From Solirubrobacterales bacterium (GTDB taxonomy: Bacteria > Actinomycetota > Thermoleophilia > Solirubrobacterales > 70-9): a DNA stretch of 8,775 bases. A program made the position numbers and the translations under genes. How positions within the stretch are numbered: the stretch's first letter is position 1; the number at the start of each line of letters is the position of its first letter. Location of the stretch: positions 1 to 8,775 of the forward strand of contig JAUQWL010000229.1 in assembly GCA_030835185.1 (NCBI GenBank), in the 5' to 3' direction. Below, in pieces: positions 1 through 6,449 of the stretch. The notes below the pieces were generated by a model. That model made no database searches. It was not told the origin of the DNA and worked only from the letters and a program-made list of their open reading frames with translations.

Positions 1-365
1 CCGTCCTCGTCGTAGACCAGGATTCCCCAGACCACCCAGCAGCAGAGGAAGAACACGGCCAGCGACCACCAGGGAAATGCTCCGGCGACCGAGATCAGGG
101 CAACGACAGCGCCGATACTGCCGGCCAGTATTCCGATGATCCGACCGTAAGCGTTCCCTGCCAACAGCGAGAAACCACCCGTGAGCTGAAAGACCCCGAT
201 CACGATCACGACCCATCCAAGGGTGTTGAGGTCACTGAAGATCAGCCTCGTATCGTTGACGAAAACGTTTGCGTTGTCCAGCGCTCCAATGCCGTAAATG
301 ATGTTCAGGACTCCGAGAATCAGAAGCATGATCCCGGCGAACGCGACTCGTCCAGCACCCTTCAT
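1..365 (-). CDS. DUF7144-like small four-helix membrane protein (3' end cut by window edge)
   Basis: Reading leftward from the ATG at 365-363 gives an open frame of 121 complete codons with no stop before the window edge, so the C-terminus is missing. The protein is very hydrophobic, with four likely membrane helices at about residues 8-28, 50-70, 74-95 and 98-117. Between them are a short polar loop (about 29-47) and a Gly-rich turn, LLAGNAYGR. The pattern GW..IV.GVFQL.GG..LL.GN.YGR and a late FPWWSLAVF segment resemble the DUF7144 family of actinobacterial membrane proteins, whose function is unknown to me. An AGGAG lies upstream of the ATG, with AAAGGTG closer in. The gene is divergent from the LuxR regulator across about 130 bp. 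The family assignment is from memory of the pattern; the membrane nature is seen directly. No enzymatic motif is present. Confidence 0.75.
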   Translation of the reverse strand, partial: MKGAGRVAFAGIMLLILGVLNIIYGIGALDNANVFVNDTRLIFSDLNTLGWVVIVIGVFQLTGGFSLLAGNAYGRIIGILAGSIGAVVALISVAGAFPWWSLAVFFLCCWVVWGILVYDED

Positions 366-458
366 ACGTGACACCTTTCTCCTGGCCGGAGGGCAGGGGC
401 CCACCCGGTCGTCGGCCCACCAGAGAGCCGACATCGTTCTCCCATTCCGACACCAAGG

Positions 459-495
459 TAGACCAGCCCGTGTTCAGGCCTTAACCTCTATCGGG
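459..495 (+). promoter_or_regulatory. Candidate promoter for the LuxR regulator, possibly leaderless
   Basis: TAGACC at 459-464 is followed by a 17-nt spacer and TAACCT at 482-487, which fits the actinobacterial TANNNT -10 form. A start 7 nt downstream would fall at about 494, within one base of the GTG start codon at 495. There is no Shine-Dalgarno in front of that GTG. A second TANNNT, TACACT at 564-569, would place a start exactly on an in-frame GTG at 576, but it has no good -35. This is inference from motif spacing only. Confidence 0.35.
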
Positions 496-2828
496 TGATC
501 GGGGGAATCCGGCTCTGGTCACCGGCGCCTACCGTCCCGGACCGTCCCGCGCAGATCCCCGGCTACACTGCGCCGGTGGATCGGACGAGAACGAACGGTG
601 CCGGAAAGGCGCGTGACCGGGCGCTGCCCGGCTTCGCTCCTTCACCGGTCCCGGCTCCGGCCGAACGAATTGCCAGGCCGAGACTGACCGACAGGCTGCT
701 GCTCTCGCCGCCGATGCGGCTGGTCGTACTCTGCGCGCCGGCGGGCTACTCGAAAACCACGACGCTCCACAGCTGGGCGGATGCCGACCGGCGTCCGTTC
801 CTCTGGATTGCCTGCGGCCGGCGGCATGACGACCCCGCCTGCCTGATCGGTGCGATCGCAAGCGCTCTCGCGAAGATCACGCCGATCGACGAAGAGACGA
901 CTGCCGCACTCGAGATCGAGGCATCCTGGCCGGACAGGGCGATCGCCCGGCTCGGCCGTTCGCTCGAGGTGGAATGCCCGCAATTCGCGCTCGTGATCGA
1001 CGACGCCCACCTGCTGAAGAGCCCTGGCTCGGTGGCGATACTCGAAAGCCTTTCCGAGATCCTCCCCGCCCAGGCCCAGCTCGTGATCGGATCGCGCGAG
1101 GCTCCGCCGCTCCGGCTCGGTCGCATGCGGGCCAACCGCGATCTGCTCGAGCTGGGGATCGCCGACCTGGCGATGACTCGCCGGGAGAGCCAGAGGTTGC
1201 TCCAGGGCGCCGGCCTCGGTCTGGACGAACACCAGGTCAAGTTGATCCACGATCGCACGGAAGGGTGGCCGGCCGCCCTCCACCTCGCGTCGCTCGCTCT
1301 GAGCGGCAGCGACGATCTGGCTGTCGCAGTCGAAGCGTTCGCGGGCAACGACCGCGCCGTCGCAGAGTACCTCCGGGACGAATTCCTCTCGGTCAGCGAT
1401 CCGGGCCTGGTCGAGTTCATGACCCGGACTTCCATCCTGGAAACACTCTCGGGCCCCGCCTGCGATGAGACCCTCGAGCGGACCGACTCGGCCCGGATCC
1501 TTCAGCAGCTGGCGCGGTCCAATGCGCTGGTGATCCCACTGGACCGCAAGGACGAGACCTACCGCTACCACCATCTCTTCGCGGACATGCTGCGTTCCGA
1601 ACTGATTCGCAGCGAACCGGAACGGGTGGGCGATCTCCACGCGAAAGCGAGTCTCTGGTACACGAAGAACTCGGAGACGGAGCTGGCCGTCGAACACGCG
1701 ATCGAGTCGGGCGATTCCTGTCTCGCAGGTTGCCTGATCTGGAAATCGCTCCCCGAGCTCAGCGGCCGCGGAAGGATCGCCACGCTCGACCGCTGGCTCG
1801 CGGACGTCGGGCAGGACCGTTTCAGCGAATGCCACGGCCTGGTGTTCACCGCGGCCCATACGAGCATGATGGCCGGAGCCGGCGACCGGGCCGCTTACTG
1901 GCTCAGCTTCGCGTCGGAGCTCGAACCACCGCCGGACTGTCCGGTTCAGATCGCCGCCGACCTGGCAATGCTGAGGGCGACCCACGCGATGGACGGGACG
2001 GCATCGATGGGATCCGACGCCGGGAAGGTGCTGGCACTCAAGGCGCCCGACAGCGTTTGGAGAGGGGCGGCGAACTTCTATCTGGGGGTGTCGAAGCATC
2101 TGCTCGGCGATTCGGAAGCCGCGGTCCCCGTACTTCGGGACGCAGCGCGCCTGACCGCAGCGGAGTCCCCCATCATCCAGTCCCTGGCCCTCGCCCAGCT
2201 GGCGATGATCGCCCACGAGGACGACGACCCGAAGGCCGCCGCGCAGCTGGTTTCAGCGGCAAGAGGTCAGGTCGACCGGTGCGGCCTCGCCGAGTTCCCC
2301 GCGATGACCCTCGTCTACGCGATCGAGTCGATGGTCCTGGCACTCGAAGGACGGTCCGGCAAGGCACTCGCCGGTCTGACCGCAGGCTGCCGTCTTCTCG
2401 AAAGGCTCAACAGCTTCCCACCGTGGTACGAGGCCGAGACCCGGCTCGCCTTCGCCCGAGCCTGCCTCCAGCTCGAAAGTATCGGCGAGGCCAGGAGCAT
2501 GCTCAGGCAGGCCCGGGTCCATCTCGACCTCACGCCCGACGCAGTGGTGCTCGAAGGGTGGTTCAGCGGGCTGCAGGAGGACATCAACGAACGCTTTGGA
2601 GATCGTGCCAGGGCTTCACAGCTGACCAGGGCGGAAATGCGCACCCTCCAATACCTGCCGACGCACCTTTCTTTCCGACAGGTCGGCGCCGCAAACCACG
2701 TTTCCCAGAACACGGTCAAGACCCAGGCCCGCTCGATCTACCGCAAGCTGGGAGTCAACTCGAGGGCCGAAGCGGTCGAAGCGGCACGAACGGCAGGGCT
2801 TTTCGATCGGGAGGTTCCGACCCCGTAG
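495..2828 (+). CDS. MalT-like ATP-binding LuxR-family transcriptional regulator
   Basis: This 777-residue protein has the layout of large ATP-binding (MalT/LAL-type) LuxR regulators. A Walker A stretch, CAPAGYSKTTT, lies at residues 80-90 and a Walker B, LVIDDAH, at 166-172. The STAND-type conserved piece GWPAALHLASLAL is at about 257-269 and YRYHHLFADMLR at about 356-367. A long alpha-helical, TPR/MalT-like sensor region (about 380-700) follows. A C-terminal LuxR helix-turn-helix at about 710-768 contains LTRAEM, NTVKTQ, YRKLGV and SRAEAVE. Such proteins bind ATP and an inducer or partner, oligomerise and activate transcription; the inducer here cannot be read from sequence. The second Walker A glycine is Ser (GYSKT rather than GYGKT). 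The start is uncertain: GTG 495 gives the full frame, and GTG 576 would remove 27 residues of low-complexity N-terminus and still keep every domain. No Shine-Dalgarno supports either start. The gene precedes an AI-2E-type protein on the same strand. Confidence 0.9.
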   Translation: MIGGIRLWSPAPTVPDRPAQIPGYTAPVDRTRTNGAGKARDRALPGFAPSPVPAPAERIARPRLTDRLLLSPPMRLVVLCAPAGYSKTTTLHSWADADRRPFLWIACGRRHDDPACLIGAIASALAKITPIDEETTAALEIEASWPDRAIARLGRSLEVECPQFALVIDDAHLLKSPGSVAILESLSEILPAQAQLVIGSREAPPLRLGRMRANRDLLELGIADLAMTRRESQRLLQGAGLGLDEHQVKLIHDRTEGWPAALHLASLALSGSDDLAVAVEAFAGNDRAVAEYLRDEFLSVSDPGLVEFMTRTSILETLSGPACDETLERTDSARILQQLARSNALVIPLDRKDETYRYHHLFADMLRSELIRSEPERVGDLHAKASLWYTKNSETELAVEHAIESGDSCLAGCLIWKSLPELSGRGRIATLDRWLADVGQDRFSECHGLVFTAAHTSMMAGAGDRAAYWLSFASELEPPPDCPVQIAADLAMLRATHAMDGTASMGSDAGKVLALKAPDSVWRGAANFYLGVSKHLLGDSEAAVPVLRDAARLTAAESPIIQSLALAQLAMIAHEDDDPKAAAQLVSAARGQVDRCGLAEFPAMTLVYAIESMVLALEGRSGKALAGLTAGCRLLERLNSFPPWYEAETRLAFARACLQLESIGEARSMLRQARVHLDLTPDAVVLEGWFSGLQEDINERFGDRARASQLTRAEMRTLQYLPTHLSFRQVGAANHVSQNTVKTQARSIYRKLGVNSRAEAVEAARTAGLFDREVPTP

Positions 2829-2888
2829 CCGTAGACGGGCAGTAGCGGCACACCGCCCCGGGGCCAGAGTTCCGGCTGACGGCGGCAT

Positions 2889-2901
2889 TAGGGTTTCGCC
2901 A
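2889..2901 (+). promoter_or_regulatory. TANNNT box exactly 7 nt before the AI-2E start codon
   Basis: TAGGGT at 2889-2894 has the actinobacterial -10 form, and its spacing would put transcription start on the A of the ATG at 2901, giving a leaderless message. I find no convincing -35. The AGGG within the box could equally act as a weak ribosome binding site, because it lies about 7 nt from the ATG. The two readings cannot be separated from sequence alone. Confidence 0.25.
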
Positions 2902-4085
2902 TGCACATTCGCCGGCAGAGAGGGAGCGGACAAGACCGGTCCGAGGGCAAAGCGCCCGAAGGCGGAATCGCTTTCGACGTCAGCGAGCGTGACACGGCCC
3001 AGATCTTCTCGGTACCCGAATGGCTGAGAAACGCGGGGCTGATGGCCTGGCTGCTGGTCGGCGTGGCCTTCCTGCTGGTCGGGCTGGTCTGGCTGGTGGG
3101 CCTGACGGCGGTGATCGTAGTTCCTGTGATCACCGCCGCCATCGTCGCTTCGGTCGCCTCGCCGGTGATCACCTGGCTTCAGGCTCATCGGGTTCCGCGA
3201 GCACTGGGCTCGGTCATGATGCTTCTGGCGGTAATCGGCATCACGTTCGGGATGCTGCTGGTGGTCGTTCTCGGCATCACCGGTCAGGCGACTGACGTCA
3301 GCGGACATCTTGACGACGCCAGGAAGGAGCTGACCGGCTGGGCCAAAGATCTCGGCCTGAATCCGGAGAAGGCCGAGAATGCGGGTGACGATGCCGGCAA
3401 AGGCGCCACCGACAGCGTCTCCGCGCTGCTGTCTGGAGCCGTGTCCGGCATCAAGGGCCTGACTTCGCTCGTCTTCTTCCTGGCGATGACACTCCTCAGC
3501 CTCTTCTTCCTGCTCAAGGACGGACCTCAGATAAGAAGATGGGGAGAGAGCCACTCCGGTATCCCTTCCGACCTGACGAGGATCATTACGCAGCGGGTCA
3601 TCGGCTCCCTGCGGGGTTACTTCCTCGGAGTCACGATCGTTGCCCTGTTCAATACGGTCGTGGTGACCATCGGCGCCCTGGTACTCGGGGTGCCGCTGAT
3701 CGGGACCATCGCGGCGGTCACGTTCGTGGGCGCCTACATCCCCTACATCGGTGCCTGGACGGCCGGCGCATTCGCCGTGCTGTTGGCTCTGGGCGGTGCG
3801 GGGACGGATGCCGCTGCCGGCATGATCGTGGTCCAGTTGCTGGCCAACGGCATCCTCCAGCAACTGGTCCAGCCCTTTGCCATGGGAGCGGCGCTCGGCA
3901 TCCACCCGCTCGCCGTGCTGATTGTGACGATCGCCGGCGGGGCCCTGTTCGGAACTCTCGGGCTGATTCTCGCCGCGCCGCTCACAGCCGCCGCGACCCG
4001 GATCCTCAGCGATGTCGCCGCGGCGAAAGCAGCAGGGGCCGCCGAAGGCGAACCGCCACCTGAAGCTGTGCCCGGCGTGGCCTGA
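2901..4085 (+). CDS. AI-2E family transporter (PF01594-type permease)
   Basis: This 394-residue integral membrane protein has a polar N-terminal tail (1-43) followed by several hydrophobic helices. Two or three lie at about 46-92, one at 102-126, a pair flanks FLLKDG at about 203-208, and a dense set fills about 230-370. Family hallmarks are LLKDGPQIRRW, the glycine-rich GAYIPYIGAWTAGAF (about 277-291), LLANGILQQLVQPFAMG and LGIHPLAVLIVTIAGGALFG followed by ILAAPL near the C-terminus. Family members are named for E. coli TqsA (autoinducer-2 export), but many act on other substrates, including Na+/H+ antiport, so no substrate is claimed. The soluble segment between the early helices (about 128-175) is charged, as is normal for the family. 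The C-terminal tail (about 378-394) is rich in Ala, Glu and Pro. The gene lies 72 bp after the LuxR regulator with no obvious terminator between, so co-transcription is possible. Confidence 0.9.
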   Translation: MHIRRQRGSGQDRSEGKAPEGGIAFDVSERDTAQIFSVPEWLRNAGLMAWLLVGVAFLLVGLVWLVGLTAVIVVPVITAAIVASVASPVITWLQAHRVPRALGSVMMLLAVIGITFGMLLVVVLGITGQATDVSGHLDDARKELTGWAKDLGLNPEKAENAGDDAGKGATDSVSALLSGAVSGIKGLTSLVFFLAMTLLSLFFLLKDGPQIRRWGESHSGIPSDLTRIITQRVIGSLRGYFLGVTIVALFNTVVVTIGALVLGVPLIGTIAAVTFVGAYIPYIGAWTAGAFAVLLALGGAGTDAAAGMIVVQLLANGILQQLVQPFAMGAALGIHPLAVLIVTIAGGALFGTLGLILAAPLTAAATRILSDVAAAKAAGAAEGEPPPEAVPGVA

Positions 4086-4137
4086 CAGCCTGTCTCAACT
4101 CCGCCGGAACCACCCGGAATCTCCGGATTGGGTCAGG
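4081..4137. terminator. Nested inverted repeats between convergent genes, possible bidirectional terminator
   Basis: CCTGAC at 4081-4086 is complementary to GTCAGG at 4132-4137. Inside this lies a perfect 5-bp hairpin, CCGGA-ATC-TCCGG, at 4114-4126. The outer arms contain the stop codons of both convergent genes (4083-4085 plus; 4135-4133 minus). No T-run follows in either direction, so this is not a classical intrinsic terminator. It is the only structured element in the 47-bp gap. Confidence 0.3.
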
Positions 4138-4648
4138 TGAAGACGATCTGGGCACCCGCCGACATCTCGTAGAACTCGCCGACCGTGATCACCGAGTCGA
4201 CCTGGGGGATCAGATCGTCGTCGGACAGACCGAACAGGTCAACTGATGCCTTGCAGCCGTAGAGCGGTGCGCCGGAGTCGGCGATCATCTCGACGAACTC
4301 GGGGATCGGCGGGATGTCGAGCTTCTCCATCTCTTTGCCGAGCTTGCCGGTGACCATCGCGGAGACCCCCGGGATGGCGCCGGCCCAGGTCGCCATGTGG
4401 AGGCCCGGGTTGCCGACCGTCGCGACCTTGATCTTGTCCTGTTTGGACTTGTTGATCGCGTCGAGTCCGAAGAAGGTGAAGAAGACGCTGGCTTCCATGC
4501 CTTCCATGCGGGCGCCGTTGGCCATGATCAGGCCCGGATAGACACCCTCCAACGATCCTCTGGAGATGACGATCGAAACCTTCTCGATCGGATCGGGTGC
4601 GGGACTTCCGTTCTGCTGTGCCATTTCCTGTTGTGCCGTGTTGCTCAT
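4133..4648 (-). CDS. DsrE/DsrF-like sulfur-relay protein (DsrE2, DrsE_2 type)
   Basis: This 171-residue protein matches the DrsE_2 branch of the DsrE/F/H superfamily of small sulfur-transfer proteins. It has a short polar N-terminus (1-20), a first strand VSIVISRGSLEGVYPGLIMANGA (about 24-46), then GMEASVFFTFFGLDAI (50-65), LPG-like IPG at 92-94, and the cysteine segment YGCKASVDLFGL with Cys132. Cys132 is the position that carries sulfane sulfur in the family. No clear membrane helix is visible, so it is probably cytoplasmic. The start is the ATG at 4648, because AGGAGG lies 6 nt upstream; the open frame extends further upstream but overlaps the preceding gene. It is the last gene of a three-gene operon and starts 10 nt after the DsrC-like gene. 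Its likely role is to accept or pass persulfide sulfur from its operon partners. The partner and the direction of transfer are inference. Confidence 0.9.
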   Translation of the reverse strand: MSNTAQQEMAQQNGSPAPDPIEKVSIVISRGSLEGVYPGLIMANGARMEGMEASVFFTFFGLDAINKSKQDKIKVATVGNPGLHMATWAGAIPGVSAMVTGKLGKEMEKLDIPPIPEFVEMIADSGAPLYGCKASVDLFGLSDDDLIPQVDSVITVGEFYEMSAGAQIVFT

Positions 4649-4661
4649 GCCTGTCCTCCTA
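4649..4661 (-). promoter_or_regulatory. Shine-Dalgarno of the dsrE-like gene overlapping the upstream stop codon
   Basis: On the minus strand the sequence reads TAGGAGG, then 6 nt, then ATG. The TAG is the stop codon of the DsrC-like gene (4661-4659) and AGGAGG (4660-4655) is a perfect ribosome binding site for the next gene. The overlap suggests translational coupling and settles the start at 4648. Confidence 0.8.
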
Positions 4662-4976
4662 GATGCAGCCGCGGGGTTTGGGGATTCCGGCAACCTTGGC
4701 GGCCAGCTTGGCCGGGCCCTTCGGGAAGAGCGAGTAAAGCTCCTTGATCGGAACGCCGGAGGCCTTGCCGAGCGTCCGGATCGAAGGCGCGGTGCCGTTC
4801 TCCAGGTAAGAGTCACGCATGTAGTTGACGACCATCCAGTGACGGTCGGTCAACTCGGCGATCCCGTTCTCGGCGGCGATCTGCTCGCCCACCTGCTCGT
4901 TCCACTGCGCCGGGTCTTCGAGGAAGCCCTCGGCGTCGACCTCGACCGGCGTGCCGGCATAGGTGACAGTGCTCAT
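4659..4976 (-). CDS. DsrC/TusE-family sulfur-carrier protein with a single C-terminal cysteine
   Basis: This 105-residue protein is a full-length member of the TusE/DsrC/DsvC family. Visible family features are VDAEGFLEDPAQWNE (13-27), LTDRHWMVVNYMRDSYLE (42-59), PSIRTLGKASG (64-74), and the C-terminal arm LFPKGPAKLAAKVAGIPKPRGCI. The penultimate Cys104 is the universally kept sulfur-carrying cysteine. DsrC proteins of sulfate reducers and sulfur oxidisers have a second cysteine 11 residues earlier; here that residue is Ala93. The protein is therefore TusE-like or a single-cysteine DsrC, able to carry a persulfide but not to form the intramolecular trisulfide used with DsrAB. AAGGAG sits 7 nt before the ATG. 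The start codon overlaps the oxidoreductase stop codon as ATGA, which indicates translational coupling. The next gene encodes a DsrE2-type partner. Confidence 0.95.
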   Translation of the reverse strand: MSTVTYAGTPVEVDAEGFLEDPAQWNEQVGEQIAAENGIAELTDRHWMVVNYMRDSYLENGTAPSIRTLGKASGVPIKELYSLFPKGPAKLAAKVAGIPKPRGCI

Positions 4977-6232
4977 TCGGATTCTCCTTGGTTGCTGGGT
5001 GTCGGCTGTTTGCCGTCCATTGACATCTGTGCCCCGATACCCGGCACGTCGCGACCTGGGAGAAGCGCGTGCCAGTAGAAGGGTTGGAAAGCGAGCTTAG
5101 CCATATGGTTGAGCCGGGACTCGCGCAGCAGCGGCAGGCCGACGCGGGCGAAGGGGTAGCGGCCGGGCAGCGGCTCGACTTCATAGTTGAAGTCGATCAG
5201 CAGAGCCTTGTGAAAACCGGTCTCGATGAAGCAGTTGGCGTGGCCGTCGTAGGTGCCTTCCGGTTCCTCGCCGTCGAAGAACCGTTCGATGTTGGCGGTC
5301 AGCGTGTCGCCTTCGAAGTGAGTCGCCGAGCCGGCTTTCGAGGCCGGCAGGTTGGTCGCATCGCCGATCGCGAAAATGTTCGGCGCCACCGCGCTCTGGA
5401 GCGTGTGCGGATCGGTCATGACGAAGCCGAGTTCGTCTCCGAGGCCCTCCGAACGGGAAACGAAGTCAGCCCCGCCGTGGACCGGAATGCTCACCAGAAG
5501 ATCGAATGGGATCTCGCGCTCGTCCCAGCTGATCAACTTTCCGGCGTCTCCGTCGACCTGGCCGGTGGCGAACTCCGTCTCGAGGCGGATGTCCTTGCTC
5601 TTGAGCAGGTCCCCCAGCTCCCGGGAGGCGACCGGCTTGGTGAAGGCTCCGTCCAGTGGGGTGACGTACGTGATCTCAACCTCGCTGCGGACCCCCCGCT
5701 CATGCAGGAACCAGTCCGCCAGGAAGCAGAACTCGAGCGGCGCCACCGGGCACTTGATCGGCATCTCGACCATGTTCATTACGAGATGGCCGGAGTCGAA
5801 GCCCTTGAGCTTCTCCCGCAACGCAACCGCTTCGTCGAGCGTGTAGAAGCCGAAGGCCGAACCCTGGCTCAGCGCCTCCGGCAGTCCTTCCGTCTCTTCC
5901 GGCAGGAGCGAGGAGCCGCTGGCGACGACCAGGACGTCGTAGACGAACCGGGATCCGTCCTTGAGCAGCACCTCCTCGGCTTCGATGTCGACCCGGTCCA
6001 CCTCGCCGATGTGGAAGTTGATGCCCTTTCGGAGCTGCTTCGCACGGGAACGCACGATGTCATCCGGATCGGCCAGTGCGAACGGGACGAAGAGCAGCCC
6101 CGGCTGGTAGAGGTGACGGTCGTCGGCGTCGATCACGGTGATCTGAGCGCGGTCGCCGTAGCGACGGCGGAGGCGATTTGCGGTGAGCGTGCCGCCGGTT
6201 CCGGCACCGATTATCAGGATTCTCTTGCTCAT
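4973..6232 (-). CDS. SQR-like FAD/NAD(P)-dependent sulfide or sulfane-sulfur oxidoreductase
   Basis: This 419-residue flavoprotein belongs to the sulfide:quinone reductase-like branch of the disulfide-reductase superfamily. An N-terminal FAD Rossmann motif, IGAGTGG (G9, G11, G14), is followed by the SQR-typical HLYQPGL (40-46) and VVASGS (102-107). IKCPVAPLEFC (159-169) carries the first redox cysteine, Cys161. The second FAD motif, IFAIGDATNLPASKAG, is at 286-301. YDGHANCFIETGFHKALLIDFNY (328-350) carries the second redox cysteine, Cys334. A hydrophobic, aromatic C-terminal segment (about 374-391) resembles the membrane-docking helices of SQRs. Such enzymes oxidise sulfide, or a protein-bound thiol or persulfide, and pass electrons to quinone or another acceptor. 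The ATG at 6232 is chosen because the Rossmann motif begins right after it; the frame stays open for 100 codons upstream without family similarity. It heads the operon with the DsrC-like and DsrE2 genes. The exact substrate is unknown. Confidence 0.9.
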   Translation of the reverse strand: MSKRILIIGAGTGGTLTANRLRRRYGDRAQITVIDADDRHLYQPGLLFVPFALADPDDIVRSRAKQLRKGINFHIGEVDRVDIEAEEVLLKDGSRFVYDVLVVASGSSLLPEETEGLPEALSQGSAFGFYTLDEAVALREKLKGFDSGHLVMNMVEMPIKCPVAPLEFCFLADWFLHERGVRSEVEITYVTPLDGAFTKPVASRELGDLLKSKDIRLETEFATGQVDGDAGKLISWDEREIPFDLLVSIPVHGGADFVSRSEGLGDELGFVMTDPHTLQSAVAPNIFAIGDATNLPASKAGSATHFEGDTLTANIERFFDGEEPEGTYDGHANCFIETGFHKALLIDFNYEVEPLPGRYPFARVGLPLLRESRLNHMAKLAFQPFYWHALLPGRDVPGIGAQMSMDGKQPTPSNQGESE

Positions 6233-6267
6233 GGTCGGACTATGCCTGTTGCCGGGATGACCTTCAT
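6229..6267 (-). CDS. Possible 12-codon leader peptide of the sulfur operon
   Basis: An ATG at 6267 opens a frame encoding MKVIPATGIVRP. Its TGA stop overlaps the start codon of the oxidoreductase in an ATGA arrangement. GAGAAAGG lies a few nucleotides before it, a better ribosome binding site than anything directly before the oxidoreductase ATG. This could be a translated leader that delivers ribosomes to the main gene. The peptide has no Cys and no run of one amino acid, so classical attenuation by a scarce aminoacyl-tRNA is not suggested. A chance ORF remains possible. Confidence 0.35.
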   Translation of the reverse strand: MKVIPATGIVRP

Positions 6268-6327
6268 GGCACCTTTCTCTGTTGCGGCCGGGGGTTGTGG
6301 CCGGGATTCTCTTCTGGCTCGATATCT

Positions 6328-6344
6328 GGCTACCAAGAGTAGCC
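6328..6344. promoter_or_regulatory. Perfect inverted repeat upstream of the sulfur operon, candidate operator
   Basis: GGCTAC, a 5-nt spacer and GTAGCC form an exact 6-bp dyad 96 bp or more upstream of the oxidoreductase ATG, in non-coding DNA. Next to it is the small palindrome GATATC (6321-6326), in an AT-richer pocket within a very GC-rich spacer. This could be a regulator site or an RNA hairpin in a leader. I could not place a good -35/-10 pair around it, so its relation to the promoter is open. Confidence 0.35.
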
Positions 6345-6409
6345 GGGTCGCGGTGCCGATCCTCGGTAGAAGACCGCAGACCGCACCGGTCCCCCGATCG
6401 GAACCGGCA

Positions 6410-6440
6410 CCGGCGCCGGCTGCCGCCACCCGGCGGAGCC
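6410..6440 (-). terminator. GC-rich hairpin downstream of the LacI-type gene
   Basis: The arms GGCTGCCGCC (6418-6427) and GGCGGAGCC (6432-6440) pair over 9 bp with one bulged base around a 4-nt loop. They begin about 10 nt after the LacI stop codon on the minus strand. The palindrome CCGGCGCCGG (6410-6419) overlaps one arm. No U-run follows, so this is a plausible but non-classical terminator separating the repressor gene from the sulfur operon read in the same direction. Confidence 0.35.
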
Positions 6441-6449
6441 GACGAAAAG

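Noticed and set aside
642..2216. Long open frame on the minus strand opposite the LuxR regulator (524 codons)
   Set aside because: The translation is Arg/Gly/Glu-rich with no recognisable domain, and the opposite strand carries a clear Walker A/B plus LuxR protein. It is a high-GC shadow frame.
2616..3905. Minus-strand open frame of 429 codons across the LuxR 3' end and the AI-2E gene
   Set aside because: It spans two genes on the other strand and reads as low-complexity His/Asp/Arg/Gln sequence with no family motif. It is a shadow.
4649..4816. N-terminal extension of the DsrE2 protein to an upstream ATG at 4816
   Set aside because: The extra 56 residues are Arg/Ser/Pro-rich, overlap the DsrC-like gene, and ignore the perfect AGGAGG before ATG 4648.
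6371..6384. Tandem AGACCGC repeated twice in the sulfur operon upstream region
   Set aside because: Two 7-nt copies in GC-rich DNA are easily due to chance, and there is no third copy or dyad.
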